From assembly GCF_000426725.1 (NCBI RefSeq), contig NZ_AUFX01000009.1, positions 248,001-312,000 of the forward strand: a DNA stretch of 64,000 nt, written 5' to 3'. This DNA comes from Sporocytophaga myxococcoides DSM 11118. GTDB taxonomy: Bacteria; Bacteroidota; Bacteroidia; Cytophagales; Cytophagaceae. The position numbers were made by a program, and so were the translations under genes. The notes under the pieces are model-generated. The model was not told where the DNA came from and did no database searches. It saw only the letters and a program-made list of their open reading frames with translations. Shown here in pieces: positions 55,212 through 62,155 of this stretch (its first letter is position 1; every line of letters starts with the position of its first letter).

Positions 55212-56075
55212 ATGAAACAAATCCCTATACGAAGGTTATCATCCAAATACACTGAGTTGAATGCAGTGGGTCAATTTAGCATCCGAAAAATAAAAGATGT
55301 ACTAAATGGAAGGGATATTGTCCACGACCTGCATAGGCACGATTTCTTCCTTATTTTGTTGCTTGAAAAGGGTGAAGGCACCCATGAAATTGACTTCATA
55401 AAACATGAACTTCATAATCACGATATATTCATACTGAGACCTGGCCAAGTGCATACGCTCTCAATGAAGGCAAAGAGCACAGGTTATATTATGGAATTTG
55501 ATCCGGCTTTTTATCAGCCTTCAAATAAATTGGCTGATCAACGTTTTAAAAAAGCAATAGGTAAAAATTATTGCAAAGTCAAGAAAAACAATTTCGACAA
55601 ATTAGAATCTATTTTATCCAGTATCTTCATTGAGTTTAATAAAAAGCAAGAGGATTATAATGATGCTATAAAAATCTATATTGAATTATTCTTTATTGAA
55701 TATTTAAGACAAAGTACAAATGAAAAGAGGTCTTCAAAAACAGAAAACTTATACATACAAGATAAATTCGAAGAACTACTGAGTCTATTGGAAGAAAACA
55801 TTTGCTCCAAAAAGAACGCTTCTCAATATGCCGAACTTCTAAATCTCTCTTTATATCAAATAAACTCTATAACTAAATCATCTGTCGGCAAGTCTGTTTC
55901 TGTCCTCATTAATGAGCAAATTATACTTGAAGCTAAAAGATATCTGCTAGCCACAACTAATCAGGTAAAGGATGTCGCTGATCATGTAGGCTATGAAGAT
56001 GTATCCTATTTTATTCGTTTTTTTAAGAAGCAAACAGGATACACACCAGACGCTTTTCGCCAGAATTTCAAATAA
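55212..56075 (+). CDS. AraC-family transcriptional regulator
   Basis: Start at ATG 55212 (an in-frame TTG at 55200 is less likely). A 287-aa protein. The N-terminal cupin-like domain (about 25-110) has VHDLHRHDFFLILLLEKGEGTHEIDF and HDIFILRPGQVHTLSM, a sensor pocket. The two-HTH C-terminal domain has LNLSLYQINSITKSSVGKS, VADHVGYEDVSYFIRFFKK and TPDAFRQNF. It stands upstream of a small membrane protein, an FAD oxidoreductase and an SDR, all plus strand, which are its likely targets (inference). Confidence 0.92.
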   Translation: MKQIPIRRLSSKYTELNAVGQFSIRKIKDVLNGRDIVHDLHRHDFFLILLLEKGEGTHEIDFIKHELHNHDIFILRPGQVHTLSMKAKSTGYIMEFDPAFYQPSNKLADQRFKKAIGKNYCKVKKNNFDKLESILSSIFIEFNKKQEDYNDAIKIYIELFFIEYLRQSTNEKRSSKTENLYIQDKFEELLSLLEENICSKKNASQYAELLNLSLYQINSITKSSVGKSVSVLINEQIILEAKRYLLATTNQVKDVADHVGYEDVSYFIRFFKKQTGYTPDAFRQNFK

Positions 56076-56124
56076 GTACTATCCAACTTTATTTTTATCC
56101 TATCATGCTGCCGACTGCAAACTA

Positions 56125-56132
56125 TACCTTTG
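56125..56132 (+). promoter_or_regulatory. Candidate -7 box (TACCTTTG) for the small membrane protein
   Basis: Exact TAnnTTTG match 20 nt before ATG 56153, supporting that start over an earlier in-frame ATG (56105). No TTG at -33, so an activator such as the adjacent AraC protein may be needed (inference). Confidence 0.4.
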
Positions 56133-56152
56133 TAGTCATAAACAAATTCAGT

Positions 56153-56374
56153 ATGAAAACAAAAACAAAAATAATGATGGCTCTTAAAATATGGGTTGTC
56201 ATTTATCCATCAATCACCATTTTTCTATTAATGCTTGGTGAACAGATTTCCACTTTCCCCTTATACATAAGAACTTTTATTTTAACGATTACACTGGTTC
56301 CATGGATGGTCTTTGCTGGCCTGCCTTTGTTAGATAAGGGCATTCAACATCTAAAAGGATTTAGTTCTAAATAA
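56153..56374 (+). CDS. Small two-TM membrane protein
   Basis: A 73-aa protein from ATG 56153. Two hydrophobic segments (about 8-26 and 34-54: IWVVIYPSITIFLLMLG, TFILTITLVPWMVFAG) and a basic tail. It resembles small membrane proteins next to redox genes in Bacteroidetes. No family assigned. It lies between the AraC gene and the FAD oxidoreductase. Confidence 0.6.
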   Translation: MKTKTKIMMALKIWVVIYPSITIFLLMLGEQISTFPLYIRTFILTITLVPWMVFAGLPLLDKGIQHLKGFSSK

Positions 56375-56502
56375 TATATAAAGACAATAATTCTATAAAG
56401 AAAGTTTTAGTTTACCGTTGAGCATGTATACTTCATGGTAGTGCGGTGTTAATGCTTTCTTGCCTTTTTAATTAATCTCTTGGAACTAAATATCTAAATA
56501 AA

Positions 56503-57417
56503 ATGGACCACTATGATGTAATAATAATTGGCGGAAGTTATTCAGGACTCGCTGCCGCAATGGCTCTTGGCAGAGCTCTAAAGAACGTATTGATCATTGA
56601 CAGTGAAAATCCCTGCAACAAACAATCGCCTTACTCACATAATTTCTTAACTCAGGATGACCACCCTCCCCTTGCAATCTCATCTAAAGCAAGGATGGAG
56701 GTCGAAAAATATCAGACCATTGAATTTCTGAAAGATAAAGCAGCCAAAGGAGTAAAGATTCATACTGGCTTCAGGATTGAAACCGATAAAGGAGAAGTTA
56801 TCACATCCAGCAAACTAATATTTGCTACTGGCATAAAGGACATTCTACCTGCGATAAATGGAATTGAAGAATGCTGGGGCATTTCGGTTTTACATTGTCC
56901 TTATTGCCATGGTTATGAAGTTATAAATGAAACAACAGGTATCATAGGTAATGATGAGAATGCATTTGACCTGATACAGCTGATTTCAAACTGGACTAAG
57001 GATCTTACCTTGTATACCAATGGACCATCAAAGTTAACTTTGAAGCAAAACGAATTGCTTAAAAAACACATGATAAACATTGATGAGCGTATTATATCTC
57101 AATTACTCCACAGCCATGGTCAAGTTAAAAGGATACAATTTACAGATGGTTCATTTGCTGACGCAAAAGCAATTTATGTCAAAGCGCAATTTGAACAACA
57201 TTGCTCCATTCCAATAAGCTTAGGTTGTGAAATAAACAGAGAAGGATATTTAATAACTAATGGATCACAGGAGACCACTGTAAAAGACATATACGCTTGT
57301 GGTGACAATTCCTCTCGCATGAGAACAATTGCTAACGCAGTAGGAACAGGAACAACAGCTGGTATAGCTGTTAGTAAGTCCATAATCGTAGAGAATTTTG
57401 AAACTTATAATAAGTAA
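56503..57417 (+). CDS. NAD(P)/FAD-dependent oxidoreductase (thioredoxin reductase-like)
   Basis: A 304-aa protein. FAD GxGxxG-type DVIIIGGSYSGLAAAMALGR near the N-terminus. A redox-type CxxC, HCPYCHGYE (about residue 130), replaces the CxxC of classic thioredoxin reductase. The C-terminal GDNSSRMRTIANAVGTGTTAG is the FAD-contacting motif. Probably reduces a small molecule or protein disulfide. The downstream SDR gene starts 14 nt after its stop, so the two are likely co-transcribed. Confidence 0.88.
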   Translation: MDHYDVIIIGGSYSGLAAAMALGRALKNVLIIDSENPCNKQSPYSHNFLTQDDHPPLAISSKARMEVEKYQTIEFLKDKAAKGVKIHTGFRIETDKGEVITSSKLIFATGIKDILPAINGIEECWGISVLHCPYCHGYEVINETTGIIGNDENAFDLIQLISNWTKDLTLYTNGPSKLTLKQNELLKKHMINIDERIISQLLHSHGQVKRIQFTDGSFADAKAIYVKAQFEQHCSIPISLGCEINREGYLITNGSQETTVKDIYACGDNSSRMRTIANAVGTGTTAGIAVSKSIIVENFETYNK

Positions 57418-57430
57418 AACAAAAAGAACA

Positions 57431-58036
57431 ATGAAAAAATTAAAAATCATAATTGTTGGTGGGACTGGTACAATGGGTAAACACCTAATTGCAGCTTTTG
57501 AAAAAGAGCACGATATAATAAGTGCAGCAAATAAAAGTGGAGATATTCAGGTGGATATAACCTCTACAGCTTCGATTGAAAATATGTACAAAAAAGTTGG
57601 TGCATTTGACGCCCTCATTTCTACGGCAGGCCCAACTTATGTAGGGCCTTGGAATACTCTTACAGATAAAGAATTCAGGCAAGGCGTTGAAGGTAAAATG
57701 ATGGGACAAATTAATCTGGTTCTAATTGGACAGCACTATATTAACCATAAAGGGTCCTTTACATTAATTACTGGTGCGCTCTCTCACGACCCTCAATTAA
57801 ACTTTGCAAATGCTTCAGCAGCTAATAGCGCCGTTGAAGGATTTATAAGAGCTGCAGCGATTGAATTAGGAAATGGAATTAGAATTAATGCAGTAAGTCC
57901 AACTGTAATTGAATCATCTCCACAGTATTTCCCCTATTTCCCAGGTGATATTCCTGTCACTATGAAACAATTAGAATTTGGTTTCAGAAAAAGTGTTTTC
58001 GGTGCAAATACTGGTCAGATTATAAGACCTTATTAA
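57431..58036 (+). CDS. Short-chain dehydrogenase/reductase
   Basis: A 201-aa protein from ATG 57431 (MKKLKIIIVGGTGTMGKHLI). Rossmann TGxxxGxG-like GGTGTMG motif, an internal LITGALS segment and an FANASAANSAVEGFIRA active region. The SDR Tyr-x3-Lys is not obvious: ASAANSAVE aligns where YxxxK would lie. It is shorter than the usual 240-260 aa, so this may be an atypical or non-catalytic SDR. It follows the FAD oxidoreductase; a terminator lies at 58048-58079. Confidence 0.8.
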   Translation: MKKLKIIIVGGTGTMGKHLIAAFEKEHDIISAANKSGDIQVDITSTASIENMYKKVGAFDALISTAGPTYVGPWNTLTDKEFRQGVEGKMMGQINLVLIGQHYINHKGSFTLITGALSHDPQLNFANASAANSAVEGFIRAAAIELGNGIRINAVSPTVIESSPQYFPYFPGDIPVTMKQLEFGFRKSVFGANTGQIIRPY

Positions 58037-58047
58037 ATATTAATCAT

Positions 58048-58079
58048 CAATAGTCCTTGTTTGCAAACAAGGACTATTG
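58048..58079. terminator. Palindromic terminator of the redox cluster
   Basis: A near-perfect palindrome (58048-58079) with 15-bp arms around GC, containing AATAGTCCTTG and its complement. A related hairpin occurs at 60763-60790. Confidence 0.8.
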
Positions 58080-58227
58080 ATTTATTGGTTTTAAACTATT
58101 ACGATTTTTCTCAGCTTATTTTTCATTTTGCAGAAACATTTCAAAACCTCTTTCTAATCAGAATTTAAGCAAGGCTTGATGGTTTTACCTATACATAGTC
58201 ATGCGTTTACAAATGACAATTTAACTA

Positions 58228-59559
58228 TCACTTTATAATTAATATTTTCTGAATATAATTTACTCCTTTGTCAGTTGTCACATGCACAAAATATGCTCCT
58301 GCTGCTAATCCTGATATATCAAGCGATGTCTGATATCCAGTAACCTTTTTATCATACACTTCTTGCTGGAAAGCATTCGCAATTTTTATTTCTGAAATTG
58401 CATTTGTCGATTTATTAAATTCCAGGAATAAGATGTTGTTTGCCGGATTTGGAAAAATTTTAAAACCAGGTTCTAAAGTATTATTATCTATTGATGTTAC
58501 ACAATTAATATTATTATATCCCCTCCTATTTGCCTGACAAATTAGTTCATTGTAGGCTGGCTTGTCTATTCCGCTTCCAGCATAGGTTCGCAAACCTATC
58601 GAACCAAGAAAATTGAGAAATTTCGTATCTGCAATACCATAGTAAGTGGAATAATAACTTATTGTCTCAGGAGACAAATCGTGCATCCAGGTGAAGTCAA
58701 TCATTTTAATGTTGGAAGCATATTGATCCCATGAAGCAAATGTTTGCTGAATAAATTGTGATTGAAGTTCATTAGAACTATTGCATACAGCACTGGATGG
58801 ATAACCAAACTGTGTAAAGTAAATTGGCTTTGAGGGATACAATTCGATTATTTGGGCAAAATCAGCCGGTATGATTGAAACAGGTTTAACTGTGAAGTCT
58901 GAATTGAGAGGATAATAAGATACTGCTATAAGATCTGAAAAGGTATTTAATGTTTGAACGAAATTAGATGAACTGCCGGTTAACCCATCAAACGTGACTT
59001 CACAGGCGACTTTCACATTGACACGTAAAGACTTTGCATAAGCAGAAACAGACGAATAGAAATTCGTGTACTGTGTCCATTTTGCAGAATCAGAGCCAAG
59101 ATAAACATCCACTTCAGAACCAATCTCCAGAGAGGAAAGCTGTAAAGAGGGAATGTGTGCAAAAATACTATCCAATAATATTTTAAAACGATTGATCACA
59201 ATTGGATTGTCCATTGGATAGCTTGCTAAATCAGCAGGAACCTCCAGATGGTTGGTTGCTATGGGGGCAATAGTTAGATCAACTGAAGTATTATATGCAG
59301 GGTAATATATATTAGCTATATCAAGGTAAGAAAAATCAAATACACCAGGAGAAGTTTCAATTGATGCCCAGGTAAAAAACAGCCCTGTCTGTGTCATCCC
59401 TAAATTCTTACTGGCGACAAAGGCTGAGTCATAAGTATAGCTTGCATTTTGAGGCACATTAACATCAACACAAATGATATTTTTGTCTGGAGTGATTTGT
59501 CCTGCTGCATTCAGAACTATATTCACCATAATAAAAATAGCAGAGACGATTCTTTTCAT
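58228..59559 (-). CDS. T9SS secreted TIM-barrel glycosidase-like protein
   Basis: A 443-aa protein. Signal peptide (ends LNAAGQ). Residues about 28-350 show (beta/alpha)8 glycosidase features: FFTWASIETSPGVFDFSYLD, LEIGSEVDVYLG with acid/base-type E149, and IYFTQFGYPSS, where the nucleophile position (usually Glu in GH-A relatives) is Q250. The C-terminus is a type A T9SS domain (FKIFPNPANNILFLEF). It is exported and may bind or cleave a plant polysaccharide; if Q250 is truly the nucleophile position, the protein would be a binding pseudo-enzyme. No CBM seen. Confidence 0.8.
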   Translation of the reverse strand: MKRIVSAIFIMVNIVLNAAGQITPDKNIICVDVNVPQNASYTYDSAFVASKNLGMTQTGLFFTWASIETSPGVFDFSYLDIANIYYPAYNTSVDLTIAPIATNHLEVPADLASYPMDNPIVINRFKILLDSIFAHIPSLQLSSLEIGSEVDVYLGSDSAKWTQYTNFYSSVSAYAKSLRVNVKVACEVTFDGLTGSSSNFVQTLNTFSDLIAVSYYPLNSDFTVKPVSIIPADFAQIIELYPSKPIYFTQFGYPSSAVCNSSNELQSQFIQQTFASWDQYASNIKMIDFTWMHDLSPETISYYSTYYGIADTKFLNFLGSIGLRTYAGSGIDKPAYNELICQANRRGYNNINCVTSIDNNTLEPGFKIFPNPANNILFLEFNKSTNAISEIKIANAFQQEVYDKKVTGYQTSLDISGLAAGAYFVHVTTDKGVNYIQKILIIK

Positions 59560-59589
59560 TTTTCAGGTTTGTAAAATTTTATATAGGGG

Positions 59590-59796
59590 TCACTGGTTTA
59601 AAGCTTCACTCCTATTTATCATGTTTTCCTTTAACCGTTTACGGTTACCTGAAGATGCAGATTTTAAAGGAATAATCCAATAATCACTGATTGATTCAAG
59701 GATTTCCGAGAAGGCAATTAAATTGCCCATACTACCTGCCTCCTTTACCCTTTTCTCCATCTGAAATTTCACACAAATAATCTTTGATTCAATCAT
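59590..59796 (-). CDS. Possible small protein, 68 aa, with a Shine-Dalgarno-like site
   Basis: ATG at 59796 is preceded by AAAGGAG with a 7-nt spacing, a stronger ribosome site than most genes here have. The product is charged with one helix-like stretch (MGNLIAFSEILESISDYWII) and a basic tail (SASSGNRKRLKENM). No family. It lies upstream of the glycosidase-like gene, same strand. Confidence 0.45.
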   Translation of the reverse strand: MIESKIICVKFQMEKRVKEAGSMGNLIAFSEILESISDYWIIPLKSASSGNRKRLKENMINRSEALNQ

Positions 59797-59964
59797 AATA
59801 CTGCTCCTTTTAACTGGAAATATTGGTCATGGAATAAAAAAAGGTTCAATAAGAAGTGTGTTATTTTAGAGCATATTATAGCAATGATTTTATTTTACAG
59901 CACACTTATCTTTAAAAACTCTTTTCTTCCTCTCATTTGTTCTGATATAAAGGAGATTAAAACT

Positions 59965-60732
59965 ATGAAAAAGCTGTCTATACTATTTACGCCCTTATTG
60001 GCATTCATATTTATTATTAGTGGATGTCATCGTGGCGATTATTATGATTCAGATTATAGAGGGACAGGGTATCCTTACAATTATAACTATGATTATGATT
60101 ACCCCTATAATTATTCCTACCCTTATGACTATTCATATCCTTACAACTACTCATATCCTTATGATTATTCATATCCTTACAATAATTATTATGGTGGCCA
60201 TGGACACCACCATGACCATGACTATAATTATGATGGGAACTATTATAACAATATACAAGGAGGAGGAAATAAAGGAAGTAACGATATGAAAAGTGGCCAA
60301 CCTAGTGGTCGTGTCAATACGGGAACCACCCAACCTGGAAAAGATAACAATATTGGAGCTGATCGTTCAGGGGGCAATAAAAATATGGGGGATAACAAAC
60401 CTAACAGTGGTAATATGGGAAACAAACAGCCAAGCGGTAGCAGTATGCAAAGCAAACAACCTAACAACATCAACAACAAAGGAGCTGATCAACCTTCTGG
60501 AGATATTAACAAAGGCGGCAACCAACCAGGAAGTAATAACAATATGAAAGGTAGCCAACCGGGAGGTAATAATATGGGAGGTCAACCTGGTGGAGGAAAC
60601 AATATGGGAGGCGGACATCCTAGTGGTGGTAGTACCCCTGGAGGCAGTCAACCTGGCGGAGGAAACAATTCGGGAGGACAACCTAGTGGAGGAAATCCGG
60701 GTGGTGGCACCCCTGGAGGTGGACATAAATAA
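59965..60732 (+). CDS. Low-complexity Tyr/Gly/Asn-rich lipoprotein
   Basis: Start at ATG 59965 with AAAGGAG 9 nt upstream; an earlier in-frame ATG (59884) would bury the signal. A 255-aa lipoprotein (IISGC, Cys21). After Cys21 comes a Tyr-rich tandem region (about 28-75, repeated YPYNYSYPYDYS with a 36-bp DNA period), a His-rich HGHHHDHD patch, and then about 150 residues of Gly/Asn/Gln/Pro/Ser-rich, repeat-like sequence (PGGGNNMGG, QPSGG). It is an adhesive or amyloid-like surface protein by composition only; no domain recognised. Confidence 0.75.
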   Translation: MKKLSILFTPLLAFIFIISGCHRGDYYDSDYRGTGYPYNYNYDYDYPYNYSYPYDYSYPYNYSYPYDYSYPYNNYYGGHGHHHDHDYNYDGNYYNNIQGGGNKGSNDMKSGQPSGRVNTGTTQPGKDNNIGADRSGGNKNMGDNKPNSGNMGNKQPSGSSMQSKQPNNINNKGADQPSGDINKGGNQPGSNNNMKGSQPGGNNMGGQPGGGNNMGGGHPSGGSTPGGSQPGGGNNSGGQPSGGNPGGGTPGGGHK

Positions 60733-60762
60733 TCTTAACAGCCACTCGATGGTCTGTCCCTA

Positions 60763-60790
60763 AATAGTCCTTGTGCCAGCGAGGACTATT
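60763..60790. terminator. Terminator related to the 58048 palindrome
   Basis: AATAGTCCTTG (60763-60773) and CGAGGACTATT (60780-60790) form an 11-bp stem with one G.U. It shares the AATAGTCCTTG core with the hairpin at 58048, and lies 30 nt after the lipoprotein stop. Confidence 0.7.
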
Positions 60791-60966
60791 AATTCTGTTT
60801 TTTAAAAAAAATAAATAATTTTTAAACAATTTTAGCTCTTCATAGTTATAAGCTGATCATTTTTGAAATTTAACCAGTTATTTTTCAATTGATATTAATT
60901 CCTTATATATAAGTTTTTAATTCTTAATTTTTGATCAAATTTTATCTCATTTATTAATAAAAAAAT

Positions 60967-61407
60967 ATGTCACATCAGTTTGCTTGTTATTTAAATTCTG
61001 AGATCTCAGGTACGGTTACTTATTATTTCGATGAACCCGAACACGATGATTACGTGGTGAGCCCGGTTCAAAATGTAGGAGGCAATACGGGTTCCCAAAT
61101 CCTCTTTTCTATGTATTCTCATGCATGGACGCATGGAGTTACAGGATATGTTTCATACCAGTTGCCTGATAATAGCTTATTAGTAATCCAGTACAATGTC
61201 CCTGAAACTCAGAACGGAAGTGGCTCGACAAAAAATGTATTTTATTATGCATTTATTCAGAATCCAAGTGATGCTGATAAGTATATCCCTCCTTTATACT
61301 ATGTTGATTATATATCTGCAGATCAGCTTATGAATACCGATCCTCCTGTTATTGCGGATTCCGTTACTATCACAATTTATCTTAAAGAATATACTCCACA
61401 AACTTAA
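60967..61407 (+). CDS. Small beta-rich protein 1 (possible aegerolysin-like)
   Basis: A 146-aa protein with no signal peptide. Beta-strand-rich: CYLNSEISGTVTYYFDEPE, GVTGYVSYQLPDNSLLVIQY, VFYYAFIQN, ending SVTITIYLKEYTP. The G-x-V-x-Y...L-x-I-x-Y-N-x-P pattern resembles the C-terminal half of aegerolysins and related membrane-active beta-sandwich proteins (weak inference). Its stop overlaps the start of the next gene by 1 nt, and the two share a fold-like pattern, so they are probably paired. Confidence 0.65.
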   Translation: MSHQFACYLNSEISGTVTYYFDEPEHDDYVVSPVQNVGGNTGSQILFSMYSHAWTHGVTGYVSYQLPDNSLLVIQYNVPETQNGSGSTKNVFYYAFIQNPSDADKYIPPLYYVDYISADQLMNTDPPVIADSVTITIYLKEYTPQT

Positions 61408-61919
61408 TGACTATGGAATCAGAAGAAATTAATAATGCTAAGCCATCCAAAGAGATGTATTATGCACTTCCAATAGCTTATGAAATTGTTGTTTCAATAA
61501 CGAACAAAACGACTAGCCCTATAACATTAAATAATATAGATCCCTTGCCATGCACATCCGGTAATCCTGTTGCGATGTCGGGGTTTAATACAAGCGCCGG
61601 AACAACTGGTAATGGTTTTATTATATTCCAGGGAGAAACAGTAGAAGTATTCCGTGCTTGTGGAGGTTGGAATTCAGACACTGGTGACGCACCCAATACT
61701 CAGGGTACCATTGTGTACAATACGTCTGATAGCCTTTTAACAATTACATGGGATATCGGTGAAGATAATACAATTCTCCGACCGGTTTTTAATTCTGTTT
61801 CTCAATATGAGGCCATTGATAGCGCCCCTGTACTTTCAACAAGATATAGGAACTATGGTAGTGGAGAGTATCAGGTTAATTTATCAACCTATACAATTGT
61901 AGTTCAACCGAAAAACTAA
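61407..61919 (+). CDS. Small beta-rich protein 2 (possible aegerolysin-like)
   Basis: A 170-aa protein with no signal peptide. It follows the layout of an aegerolysin-type beta-sandwich: YEIVVSITNKTTSPITLNNI, then FQGETVEVFRACGG, then NTQGTIVYNTSDSLLTITWD and a strand-rich C-terminus ending LSTYTIVVQPKN. The GTxxY...LTITWD block parallels GYVSYQ...LLVIQY in the preceding protein. Overlapping start and stop (61407) suggests a two-component unit. Membrane targeting is inference. A hairpin (61949-61989) follows. Confidence 0.65.
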   Translation: MTMESEEINNAKPSKEMYYALPIAYEIVVSITNKTTSPITLNNIDPLPCTSGNPVAMSGFNTSAGTTGNGFIIFQGETVEVFRACGGWNSDTGDAPNTQGTIVYNTSDSLLTITWDIGEDNTILRPVFNSVSQYEAIDSAPVLSTRYRNYGSGEYQVNLSTYTIVVQPKN

Positions 61920-61948
61920 AACAGGAATCTTATCAACACAACAGTTTG

Positions 61949-61989
61949 TCAAAAATGAAATCTCTCTTAGGGGTAGGTTTCATTTTTGA
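61949..61989 (+). terminator. Hairpin after the paired small genes
   Basis: TCAAAAATGAAA (61949-61960) and TTTCATTTTTGA (61978-61989), a 12-bp perfect stem with a 17-nt loop. It probably ends the transcript before the SpvB-like gene. Confidence 0.6.
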
Positions 61990-62155
61990 TAAGCTTTAGT
62001 ATTTATTTTTAAGTAGGTGCAATCAAACACAACTTCTGTGGAAAAACTTTACCGCTTTTCTAATGACTCCTTCATTGGTGTCAATATTTTATCATACCAT
62101 TACATGGACAATAATTAATAGCCTATAAAAATTTTCAATCAGACTAGAGAATAAT

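Noticed and set aside
55017-55220. 67-aa minus-strand ORF between the EEP gene and the AraC gene
   Set aside because: It lies across the AraC promoter and its start codon, and its composition looks non-coding.
60243-60726. Antisense and out-of-frame ORFs across the low-complexity lipoprotein
   Set aside because: Gly/Asn-rich repeats leave other frames open; only the 59965 frame has a signal peptide and a ribosome site.
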